DNA of 9,153 bases from an uncultured Desulfobacterales bacterium (GTDB lineage: Bacteria; Desulfobacterota; Desulfobacteria; Desulfobacterales; JAFDCJ01): NCBI GenBank assembly GCA_945787595.1, contig CALZJV010000491.1, forward strand, positions 1-9,153. The letters run 5' to 3'. Both the position numbers and the translations under genes were made by a program. The notes beneath the pieces were generated by a model that was not told the DNA's origin, searched no databases, and saw nothing but the letters and a program-made list of their open reading frames with translations. Shown piece by piece: positions 1-6,893 of this stretch (the first letter of the stretch is position 1; each line of letters starts with the position of its first letter).

Positions 1-31
1 AGCCACCGTATTTGTGGACGATACAAGTCAT
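1..31 (-). CDS. lysC: Aspartate kinase, N-terminal fragment (gene runs off the window)
   Basis: Reading the minus strand from the ATG at 31-29 gives ten residues, MTCIVHKYGG, before the window ends. Aspartokinases begin almost invariably with a short strand followed by K-[FY]-G-G-T-S, part of the nucleotide-binding site, so the fragment fits the start of LysC, which phosphorylates aspartate at the head of the lysine, threonine and methionine pathway. A purine-rich stretch (GAGGA on the minus strand, about 12 bases upstream) could be the ribosome binding site. The call rests on ten residues plus start-codon position, so it is good but not certain. The gene is divergent from the lipoprotein at 355 and shares the AT-rich upstream region 32-354 with it. 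Confidence 0.65.
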   Translation of the reverse strand, partial: MTCIVHKYGG

Positions 32-231
32 ATCTTAACTTTTCCTCTTTCAGTGTGATCATAGGATGGCGGCGGTTTATACGGTTTTGATGAGATCGGC
101 TTTTTCGAGCATCCTGAGAAGAGGATACTCAAAGATAAAAATAGAATGAAAAATGCAGTGGTTTTTAAAATCAATCAGCGTATCCTAAAATATTTTATGC
201 CCCTAGTAATAATACATATATTACTAATTAT

Positions 232-246
232 TTGAAATTATTTCAA
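232..246. promoter_or_regulatory. Perfect 7-1-7 palindrome, possible operator
   Basis: TTGAAAT-T-ATTTCAA is a perfect 15-bp palindrome in the very AT-rich divergent region between lysC and the plus-strand lipoprotein. It lies just upstream of a candidate plus-strand promoter, where an operator could act. AT-rich sequence produces such palindromes by chance fairly often and no specific regulator is recognised, so functional assignment is speculative. Confidence 0.25.
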
Positions 247-256
247 GATTTTTAAA

Positions 257-285
257 TTGACAGCAACGGCCTGTTGTTTAATATT
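257..285 (+). promoter_or_regulatory. Candidate sigma-70 promoter for the lipoprotein/rhodanese region
   Basis: A perfect TTGACA (-35, 257-262) is followed after 16 bases by TAATAT (279-284, 4 of 6 matches to TATAAT), or after 17 bases by AATATT. The spacer contains the imperfect palindrome CAAC-GGCCT-GTTG (265-277), which could be an operator. A transcript would begin around 292 and reach the lipoprotein ATG at 355 after about 60 bases. Sequence match only. Confidence 0.45.
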
Positions 286-354
286 AAGTGTCGTAAGTGG
301 TCTCTTTGGAGCTCGATTTCATACAAAGATAAAAAATTTAAAGGGATAAAAGTG

Positions 355-471
355 ATGAAAAAAATATTTATGGCCTTATTAATCATTTTATTTGCATTTG
401 CCTGCAGCAACGACTGGACCAAAAAGTCAGCGCCCGCCTATAAGCCGATAACCGCAAGAAGCGTGCGTTAA
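355..471 (+). CDS. Very small predicted lipoprotein (38 aa)
   Basis: The ATG at 355 follows AAAGGGATAAAAGTG, a modest ribosome binding site; an upstream start at 274 would add 27 residues without coding character. The product begins MKK, has a hydrophobic stretch at residues 4-16, and then AFAC-S, a plausible lipobox with Cys18 as the lipidated residue. The mature peptide would be only about 21 residues, basic and rich in Lys, Pro and Ala. This resembles the small entericidin-type or orphan lipoproteins often found in bacterial genomes, but no family is recognised. It could also be the surviving head of a longer gene, because the following 330 bp look eroded. It precedes the rhodanese gene on the same strand and may share its transcript. 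Confidence 0.5.
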   Translation: MKKIFMALLIILFAFACSNDWTKKSAPAYKPITARSVR

Positions 472-799
472 GCTGATGATCCAAAGTAGCCGGGGGAAGA
501 TTATAATGGACAGAATGCCCGGAGCCTGTTTCTCAAATTGAGAAGCATAATATTGTTTTGCGATATCCGGATTTTAGGTCCTATTAAAGAGGGTGTTGAC
601 CTCGTTGCGGAAAGTGCTTAGGGTGTAAAAGGTGTTGGTCAATGGTGGTTTGGCCTTTTTTGATGGATAAATCGTTAAAAAATATATGTCCCCAAGAAGA
701 ATTGAAATGACAACTTTGACGCGATCTTGCTGTTTCCTTGATAGGTGGTTTATTATGGACGCTAATCACCTTTGTTGAACTGATCATTTAAAAGGAAGA
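472..799. other. Spacer without a supported gene; possible gene remnant
   Basis: No normal reading frame here has a convincing start and product. The plus-strand frame 588-791 reads without TAA or TAG but contains TGA at 597, 708 and 717. It encodes four cysteines at three-residue spacing (codons 606, 615, 624, 633) and ends in a hydrophobic segment (738-788) just before the rhodanese ribosome binding site. It could be a decayed membrane-protein gene. Stretches of this length free of TAA and TAG are common by chance, so no gene is called. A short minus-strand frame over the same bases (584-787) shows nothing recognisable. Confidence 0.35.
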
Positions 800-1253
800 A
801 TGAATATGAAAAAGGTTAATGGGCTAAAAAGAATGCTGCTGATTTTTTCTCTTTCTATAGGCTTTACAGCATTCTTATCGATCCAGGCATCTGCTCAGGT
901 TATTAAAATCACAATAAATCAGCTACTGAAATCATTAAACAATCCCAAATTGCTGATCTTGGACGTACGGGCTCCGGAAAGTTGGCAGGCCGACGAAACC
1001 AAAATTAAGGGAGCGGTTAGAAAAAATCCCGATACTTTCGATTCATGGGCTAATGATTTACCTAAAAACAAGTTCCTGGTGCTATACTGAGATTGACCTG
1101 ACGAAGGAACCAGTGCCAGGCTGGCACATAAACTTCACAAGAAAGGCCACCAAAAAGTGTACGTAATCATAGGTGGTCGTAATCATAGGTGGTTGGCAAG
1201 AATGGCGAAAGGCAGGATATCCAACCGAGAAAAAATCGCCGCTTCTTTTATGA
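800..1253 (+). CDS. Exported rhodanese-like protein, candidate selenoprotein (U-D-U), frameshifted near its 3' end
   Basis: The ATG at 800 follows AAAAGGAAGA. Residues 1-33 form a Sec signal peptide (basic start, hydrophobic core 12-28, cleavage near ASA-Q), so the product is periplasmic. LILDVRAPESW (52-62) is the rhodanese substrate-side motif. After FLVLY the frame reads TGA-GAT-TGA (1088-1096), then PDEGTSARLAHKLHKKGHQK. Rhodaneses of this group have Y-C-x-C-P-x-E-x-T-S-A here, the first Cys being the sulfur-carrying residue, so both UGAs fall exactly on cysteine positions. A SECIS-like hairpin follows at 1113-1127. I infer selenocysteine at residues 97 and 99. Further on, an exact 16-bp duplication (1162-1193) shifts the frame. 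Removing one copy restores VYVIIGG-WQEWRKAGYP and a stop at 1251-1253, for a 145-aa product. As sequenced, the shifted frame would stop at 1334-1336. Without UGA recoding, only residues 1-96 are made, with no active site. Confidence 0.75.
1113..1127 (+). promoter_or_regulatory. Putative bacterial SECIS hairpin
   Basis: GTGCC-AGGCT-GGCAC forms a 5-bp perfect stem with a five-base loop, or a 6-bp stem GTGCCA/TGGCAC with loop GGC. Bacterial SECIS elements sit inside the coding region about 16-37 bases after the UGA and carry a G within the first two loop positions; SelB binds them. Here the loop starts about 22 bases after the second UGA (1094-1096) and about 28 after the first (1088-1090), and G is present at the required position. 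The loop resembles that of Escherichia coli fdhF (AGGUCU, recalled from the literature). The hairpin is seen in the sequence; its function is inferred. Confidence 0.6.
1162..1193 (+). repeat. Exact 16-bp tandem duplication inside the rhodanese gene
   Basis: CGTAATCATAGGTGGT occurs at 1162-1177 and again at 1178-1193 with no mismatch. The copies encode the strand just before the conserved C-terminal GGW of rhodanese. Because 16 is not a multiple of three, the second copy moves the gene out of frame; dropping it restores a textbook C-terminus. The event is therefore recent slippage, a phase-variable switch, or an assembly error. Confidence 0.9.
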
Positions 1254-1261
1254 TCTCGATT

Positions 1262-1278
1262 TGCTCTTCAACAGAGCA
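1262..1278. terminator. Weak hairpin between converging rhodanese and tatD genes
   Basis: TGCTCT-TCAAC-AGAGCA is a 6-bp perfect stem with a five-base loop in the short gap between the restored rhodanese stop (1253) and the tatD stop (1293). The position suits a shared terminator for converging genes, but neither strand has a T-run after the stem, so at best it is a weak or Rho-assisted end. Confidence 0.25.
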
Positions 1279-1292
1279 TAAGTCAGACCAAA

Positions 1293-2075
1293 TCAAGCCT
1301 CTATCCCATACAGTCTACATGTGTTTTTCCAAATAATCTCAGCCAGTTGATCCGGATTCTCTTTTTTTATCTCAGCCAACTTAAACATCACTGATTTGAC
1401 GAAGGCGGGTTCATTACGCCGACAGTGATTTTTTTGCGGTGCCGGAACAAGATAAGGGGCATCGGTTTCCACCAGAAGACGATCCGGGGGAATGAAATCC
1501 GCCAGTTTACGCAATCGATTCCCCCGGCCTTTTAGGGTTAAAATACCGGTAATGCCGATATAAAGGCCCAGGTCCAGATATTGCTCCAATTCATTGTGAT
1601 CACCGCTGAAGCAGTGCACTACGCCTTTAAGTTTCTTGCCGGCATGTTTTTTCAATATCTCAAGAAAACGGCCTTTGCTGTCCCGTTCATGGAAAATCAT
1701 CGGAAGATCCAGCCTCCCTGCGATTTCAAGTTGATAGCGGAAACATTTCTCCTGATCTTCTTCTGGCGAATACATGCGGTTAAAATCAAGCCCAATCTCA
1801 CCCCAGGCGCGCACCTTTGGGTTTTCTGCAAGTTTTATAAGATCGTCGATCACAGATTCGCTACAATTGCCGGCATCATGGGGATGAACTCCCACCGATG
1901 CGTAGATTTCCGGATGGGATACCGCCAGCTCGACTGCGCGGGCAGAGGTTTTTCCATTCACACCAATCGTCATCAAGCGGGTGACACCGGCGCTGTGTGC
2001 CCGTTTGATAACCTTGTCAAGGTCCCGGGTATAGGAGCTGTGATCGAGATGACAATGACTGTCGAACAATTTCAT
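1293..2075 (-). CDS. tatD: TatD family metal-dependent deoxyribonuclease
   Basis: A complete 260-aa member of the TatD/YcfH/YjjV amidohydrolase-fold family, typical in length. The metal-binding set is in place: DSHCHLD near the start (His7, His9), GEIGLDF (Glu93), IFHER (His129), VHCFSG (His154) and ETDAPYL (Asp205). Family members are cytoplasmic magnesium-dependent DNases with 3'-5' exonuclease activity, linked to DNA repair and quality control; the original link to twin-arginine transport was through operon position only. The ATG at 2075 is preceded on the minus strand by AGGATAGGATGTTGAAAAA, a modest ribosome binding site. It converges on the rhodanese gene and is divergent from nfnA. No lesion is visible, in contrast to its neighbours on both sides. 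In many genomes tatD lies with metG or holB, but neither is here. Confidence 0.93.
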   Translation of the reverse strand: MKLFDSHCHLDHSSYTRDLDKVIKRAHSAGVTRLMTIGVNGKTSARAVELAVSHPEIYASVGVHPHDAGNCSESVIDDLIKLAENPKVRAWGEIGLDFNRMYSPEEDQEKCFRYQLEIAGRLDLPMIFHERDSKGRFLEILKKHAGKKLKGVVHCFSGDHNELEQYLDLGLYIGITGILTLKGRGNRLRKLADFIPPDRLLVETDAPYLVPAPQKNHCRRNEPAFVKSVMFKLAEIKKENPDQLAEIIWKNTCRLYGIEA

Positions 2076-2112
2076 TTTTTCAACATCCTATCCTCAAACG
2101 GCCGAAATCCCA

Positions 2113-2180
2113 GCATCCAGTGTCGAGTATCAAGTGTCCCGCATCCAGTATCCAGTATGGAGCTTCCTGCATCGAGTATC
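2113..2180. repeat. Degenerate short tandem repeats in the tatD/nfnA spacer
   Basis: GCATCCAG occurs at 2113-2120 and 2141-2148, with the variant GCATCGAG at 2169-2176, interspersed with copies of the CAGTATC/GAGTATC type. Together they form a loose array of roughly 28-bp units. Similar runs are, from general familiarity, common in Desulfobacterota spacers. The array lies 40-100 bases upstream of tatD on the minus strand. No function is evident. The rest of the 2076-2321 spacer is AT-rich with no clear promoter. Confidence 0.6.
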
Positions 2181-2321
2181 ATTGGTTGTTTAGCTTTTCA
2201 ACATTTTACCTTGATTTAACGCAATTCTTTTGAGATTATTTCGATTTATGGTTGATAGTTTCCTGCAGCCCTAATCGCAAAAAAACCGTTGACTGAGAAG
2301 TTAGCGGGTTGGAGGTTTAAA

Positions 2322-3155
2322 ATGTTTAAAATTGTCAAACGTGAAGAGATGTCCGAGGGCAATGTGATCCTCAATGAAATCGAAGCACCGAAGATCGCGC
2401 GCAAGGCAAAACCCGGTCAGTTTGTCATACTGAAGGCAAATGAAGATGGAGAGCGCATTCCGTTAACCATGGCCGAGACAGACGCGGACAAAGGGACCAT
2501 CACGGTGATTTATATGATCGTCGGTAAGTCCACCGGCCTGTTTAAATCCCTGCAGGTGGGCGATGCCTACCAGGATATTATCGGACCTTTGGGTAAAGCG
2601 ACCCACATTGAAAAATTGGGTAAGGTCGTATGTGTGGGCGGCGGTACGGGAATCGCTGTTTTGCACCCGATCACCCGGGCCATGAAAGAGGCCGGCAACC
2701 ATGTCATCAGCATTATCGGGGCCCGCAGCAAGGATCTGCTTATCATGGAAGACAGGATGAAGGCTGCCTCCCACGATCTGCGCGTGTGCACGGACGACGG
2801 CTCATACGGGCACCACGGGTTTGTCACCGAGGTTTTGAAGGAAGTACTGGAAGCGGAGAAGATCGACCAGGTGGTTGCGATCGGGCCGGTGCCGATGATG
2901 AAATTTGTGTCTTTGATTACCAAAGACTTCAATGTTCCGACTCTGGTCAGCCTGAACCCCATTATGGTGGATGGAACCGGTATGTGCGGCGGCTGCCGGG
3001 TCACCGTGGGGGGCAAGACCAAATTTGCCTGTGTGGACGGACCCGAATTTGACGGTCACCAAGTGGACTATGATGAGTTAATGCTGCGGCTCCAGGCTTA
3101 CTGCGAAGATGAGCAGATTTGTTATAATGAATTTTGCATGATGCAGGAGGGATAG
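2322..3155 (+). CDS. nfnA: NfnA-type ferredoxin:NADP+ oxidoreductase small subunit (sulfide dehydrogenase/SudB-like)
   Basis: This 277-aa protein has the layout of the NfnA/SudB/PyrK group: an N-terminal FAD-binding barrel with RIPLT (45-49) and GPLGK (88-92), a nucleotide-binding domain opening with VCVGGGTGIA (103-112), and a C-terminal [2Fe-2S] loop with Asp217, Cys222, Cys225 and Cys237 (MVDGTGMCGGC...FACVDGP). In Thermotoga NfnAB the [2Fe-2S] cluster is held by three Cys and one Asp, which matches. Paired with NfnB, it couples NADH and reduced ferredoxin to NADP+ reduction by flavin-based electron bifurcation in the cytoplasm. I chose ATG 2322 because GGAGG lies seven bases upstream; the TTG at 2289 would add eleven residues without similarity. 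The gene looks intact, but its partner downstream (3525) is broken and separated from it by about 370 bp. Confidence 0.9.
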   Translation: MFKIVKREEMSEGNVILNEIEAPKIARKAKPGQFVILKANEDGERIPLTMAETDADKGTITVIYMIVGKSTGLFKSLQVGDAYQDIIGPLGKATHIEKLGKVVCVGGGTGIAVLHPITRAMKEAGNHVISIIGARSKDLLIMEDRMKAASHDLRVCTDDGSYGHHGFVTEVLKEVLEAEKIDQVVAIGPVPMMKFVSLITKDFNVPTLVSLNPIMVDGTGMCGGCRVTVGGKTKFACVDGPEFDGHQVDYDELMLRLQAYCEDEQICYNEFCMMQEG

Positions 3156-4678
<1,523 letters not shown>

Positions 4679-4729
4679 GCGCAAAAGGGCGTGGCGCATA
4701 GAGTCTGGTATAGATGATAGCAAACAGAG

Positions 4730-4815
4730 GCCGGACAGGATAGTGCCTGCGGCTTTAACGGCCTGGAATCAGAGTCTTAAACTAAAAATGCCGGAAGGGG
4801 GGTTCCCTGTCCGGC
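4730..4815 (+). other. Long-range inverted repeat after nfnB
   Basis: GCCGGACAGG (4730-4739) and CCTGTCCGGC (4806-4815) are perfect 10-base complements 66 bases apart, followed by CTCTTTATT. The transcript could fold into a large stem-loop that ends the nfn unit or forms an unrecognised structured RNA. The T-run is poor and the loop large, so it is not a classical terminator. Confidence 0.3.
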
Positions 4816-4930
4816 TCTTTATTCGGCGAATTACGGGAAGACAGATGGCAGGTTGCTATGCGATCCTTTTTTAAAGCTGCCGAAGATTGGGTTAAAGAGT
4901 AATAAGGAAGTGTCCATAAAAATATCATTT

Positions 4931-4945
4931 TGATAATAATTATCA
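4931..4945. promoter_or_regulatory. Fur box (7-1-7 palindrome)
   Basis: TGATAAT-A-ATTATCA is a perfect 7-1-7 palindrome and matches the core Fur recognition sequence TGATAATnATTATCA at every defined position. Fur is the Fe(II)-dependent repressor of iron-responsive genes. A weak -35-like TTGATT (4947-4952) abuts the box, with AT-rich -10 candidates around 4970-4977, so a bound regulator would cover the promoter. The next gene on the plus strand is the tetraheme cytochrome at 5285, about 340 bases downstream. Zur or PerR boxes share this shape; Fur fits best. Confidence 0.65.
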
Positions 4946-5284
4946 CTTGATTTTTAATTTATTCTTTGAAATATGAATAGGAATAATTACTCATTTTCAT
5001 GTAAACGATCTCAAGACCGCAAACAAAGGTGCGGACCACAATGCGTTTAATTCTAAAAAATAATACCACCCGGTTACCATCCTTAATTTCCTCGATAAAA
5101 AATTCTCCATATGCCATTTATCTGGTTTGCTTGTTCAGCTTAAGCTTCTTTGGCTGGAATTATTCCGCTTTCAGGCCCAGATTCGTCAATAAACACACAA
5201 ACTCCATTTACTTTGATAAAAATGCCTTTCAATTCGCCAATTTTTACCGCATCCACTTTAATTGGTTTTCAATGGAGTCAAACA
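4946..5284 (+). other. Long AT-rich leader upstream of the cytochrome operon, no convincing gene
   Basis: This region separates the Fur-like box from the cytochrome start. Open frames exist (5029-5319, a GTG or ATG-initiated frame rich in Asn, Phe and Ser with one hydrophobic stretch; and an upstream extension of the cytochrome frame to 5150), but neither has a ribosome binding site or recognisable protein character. The extension would place about 45 unlikely residues before the membrane anchor. A long 5' untranslated region, or an eroded gene, is the simplest reading. The preceding stretch 4679-4929 likewise holds no clear gene, only the inverted repeat and a 14-codon frame at 4858-4902. 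Confidence 0.4.
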
Positions 5285-5899
5285 ATGAATGCACCCTCCC
5301 AAGGTTCTGCCGGCACTAGTAATTGGGGACTTTTTATTACCGTTCCCATTTGTCTAGTATTGATTATCTATTTTCTGGCATCCGGTCTGAGATCCTCGGA
5401 CACCCAAGCTGCTGCCGAGATCCTCAAGCCTGCCTGGTACACCCCCAAGACTGCCAGGGGTGAAGAACTGAAAAACAAGTCCATGGTCGGCAGCTGTTTT
5501 CTCTGCCACGCGTATTGGGTAGGAATTCCAGATCCTGCTGTGGTTCGTCCGAAATTTGCTCATTCGACCATCCAATTAAATCACGGGGCCAATGACCGGT
5601 GTTTCAATTGCCATCTTATTCAAGACCGTAATAAGTATGCGGCCAATGACGGATCCGGAATCATGCATGTCAATGTGGAAGAAATGTGCGCCAGGTGCCA
5701 CGGCCTTATCTATAAAGACTGGCAAAGCGGCACTCACGGGGTGCGGCGCGGACAATGGTTGCCCCAAACGGAGTTCGAAAGGACAAATTTTAAATGCACC
5801 GCATGTCATGATCCCCATTCACCGGTTTTCCAGTTCAAGGAATATACTCCGCCGCCGGTATGGCCGGATAAGTTTGTTCGCCGCGGCTCGGAAAGATAG
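5285..5899 (+). CDS. Membrane-anchored tetraheme cytochrome c
   Basis: This 204-aa protein begins at ATG 5285, with GGAG (5274-5277) seven bases upstream. One uncleaved-looking hydrophobic helix (residues 14-35) anchors it with the rest in the periplasm. Four CxxCH heme sites follow: CFLCH (71-75), CFNCH (106-110), CARCH (135-139) and CTACH (171-175). Additional histidines (His76 is absent, but His93, His100, His128, His151 and His178 are available) could be distal ligands. Architecture and position, first in a set with a NrfC-like ferredoxin and a NrfD-like membrane subunit, parallel the cytochrome of nrfBCD-type and hmc/qrc-type complexes. It probably passes electrons between the quinone-reactive membrane subunit and the downstream multiheme cytochrome. 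It is not NrfA, as no CxxCK is present. The specific family name is not recognised. A Fur-like box lies upstream. Confidence 0.85.
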   Translation: MNAPSQGSAGTSNWGLFITVPICLVLIIYFLASGLRSSDTQAAAEILKPAWYTPKTARGEELKNKSMVGSCFLCHAYWVGIPDPAVVRPKFAHSTIQLNHGANDRCFNCHLIQDRNKYAANDGSGIMHVNVEEMCARCHGLIYKDWQSGTHGVRRGQWLPQTEFERTNFKCTACHDPHSPVFQFKEYTPPPVWPDKFVRRGSER

Positions 5900-5947
5900 A
5901 ATTTGGATCGTCCTGCAAAGTTAGGGGTAGGGTAAGGAGATTTTTTA

Positions 5948-6883
5948 ATGGACAAGGATCAAAAACTGCATGCCAGCCTGAGCAGGCGGGATTTCATTAC
6001 CGGCATGGCCGTAACGCTTGCGGCTGCCGGGGCTGGAGCCGCCGCGCTAAGTCCGCTTATCAACGCCGAGGAAGTACCATCCGTAGATGATTTCCTACAG
6101 AAACATTACGAACGGCTGACAACAGATGAAAAAAAAGCGATCTTTGCCCGCTTGGAAAACGAAATCAGTTCAAAATATGGTGTCAAGGCAACCATTAACG
6201 ATCCGCAACCTCTGGATGGGGTTGTGTATGGCTATGCCCTGAATATCGGTCGCTGCATCGGATGCAGAAAATGCGTCTACGCCTGTATGAAGGAGAACAA
6301 TCTCTCCCGCGATCCCCAGGTTCAATACATTCGAGTTTTGAAAATGAAAAAAGAAGGCCAAGGCATCGATCTGGAGACCTCCGTCCACGATTATCCACAA
6401 GAAGAAGCCGGAGATCCCGATTATTATTACATGCCGGTGCAATGTCAGCAATGCGCCAACCCGCCTTGTGTCAAAGTTTGCCCGGTCAAAGCCACCTGGC
6501 AGGAAAAGGACGGCATCGTGGTCGTTGATTACAATTGGTGCATCGGATGTCGTTACTGCGAGGCAGCCTGCCCGTACCATGCTCGCCGATTCAACTTTGC
6601 CAAACCACTGGTGCCCAGCCAGGAGCTGAATCCGGATATGGGCTATTTGTCCAACCGGCCCCGTTATGTGGGCGTCATGGAAAAATGCACATTTTGTTTG
6701 CAGCGAACCCGGGTAGGGCGTTATCCCGCCTGCGCCGAGGTCTGCCCGACCGGGGCCAGAAAATTCGGCAACCTTAAAGATCCCGAAAGTGAAGTCCGAA
6801 AAATCATTGAGAGGGAAAGGGTGTATGTCCTGAAACAGGATTTGGGCACTGTACCAAAATTTTATTACGTATTTGCCAAATAG
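5948..6883 (+). CDS. Tat-exported four-cluster [4Fe-4S] ferredoxin subunit (NrfC/HmcB/DsrO/QrcC type)
   Basis: This 311-aa protein starts at ATG 5948 after AAGGAG with eight-base spacing. The N-terminus carries a twin-arginine signal, SRRDFITGMAVT (12-23), then an Ala-rich hydrophobic core, so it folds in the cytoplasm with its clusters and is exported. Sixteen cysteines make four groups: 103/106/109/113, 166/169/174/178, 198/201/204/208 and 247/250/262/266. These are the ligands for four cubane clusters, as in NrfC, HybA and HmcB-like electron-transfer subunits. In such complexes this subunit docks on the NrfD-type membrane partner, here the next gene, only ten bases away, and wires it to a heme or catalytic subunit. 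The 40-90 segment is a helical spacer between the signal and the first cluster. All expected Cys are present and the length is normal for the family. Confidence 0.92.
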   Translation: MDKDQKLHASLSRRDFITGMAVTLAAAGAGAAALSPLINAEEVPSVDDFLQKHYERLTTDEKKAIFARLENEISSKYGVKATINDPQPLDGVVYGYALNIGRCIGCRKCVYACMKENNLSRDPQVQYIRVLKMKKEGQGIDLETSVHDYPQEEAGDPDYYYMPVQCQQCANPPCVKVCPVKATWQEKDGIVVVDYNWCIGCRYCEAACPYHARRFNFAKPLVPSQELNPDMGYLSNRPRYVGVMEKCTFCLQRTRVGRYPACAEVCPTGARKFGNLKDPESEVRKIIERERVYVLKQDLGTVPKFYYVFAK

Positions 6884-6893
6884 CGGGGAACTT

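Noticed and set aside
107..130. Hairpin GAGCATCCT-GAGAAG-AGGATACTC as a terminator
   Set aside because: One internal mismatch, and the T-run lies before the stem on the plus strand rather than after it on either strand; may only be lysC leader structure.
2113..2180. Possible CRISPR array in the tatD leader
   Set aside because: Units are short, degenerate and unevenly spaced, without distinct spacers or cas genes nearby.
1581..2219. 212-codon open frame on the plus strand opposite tatD
   Set aside because: It lies antisense to a gene with a full TatD motif set and has no recognisable domain; it is a shadow.
2463..3062. Several open frames on both strands within nfnA
   Set aside because: All overlap the well-supported nfnA frame and encode Arg/His/Pro-rich sequence typical of out-of-frame reading.
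4858..4902. 14-codon open frame MRSFFKAAEDWVKE
   Set aside because: Too short and without a clear ribosome binding site; may be a remnant but cannot be supported as a gene.
5150..5284. Upstream extension of the tetraheme cytochrome
   Set aside because: The added residues have no signal or membrane character; ATG 5285 has GGAG at proper spacing and directly precedes the membrane anchor.
5029..5319. Possible 96-codon gene overlapping the tetraheme cytochrome start
   Set aside because: No ribosome binding site, odd Asn/Phe/Ser-rich composition, and it overlaps the well-placed start at 5285 in another frame.
5285..5899. NrfA/NrfH nitrite reductase identity for the cytochromes
   Set aside because: No CxxCK active-site heme motif is present in either visible cytochrome, and the heme spacing was not recognised as NrfH.
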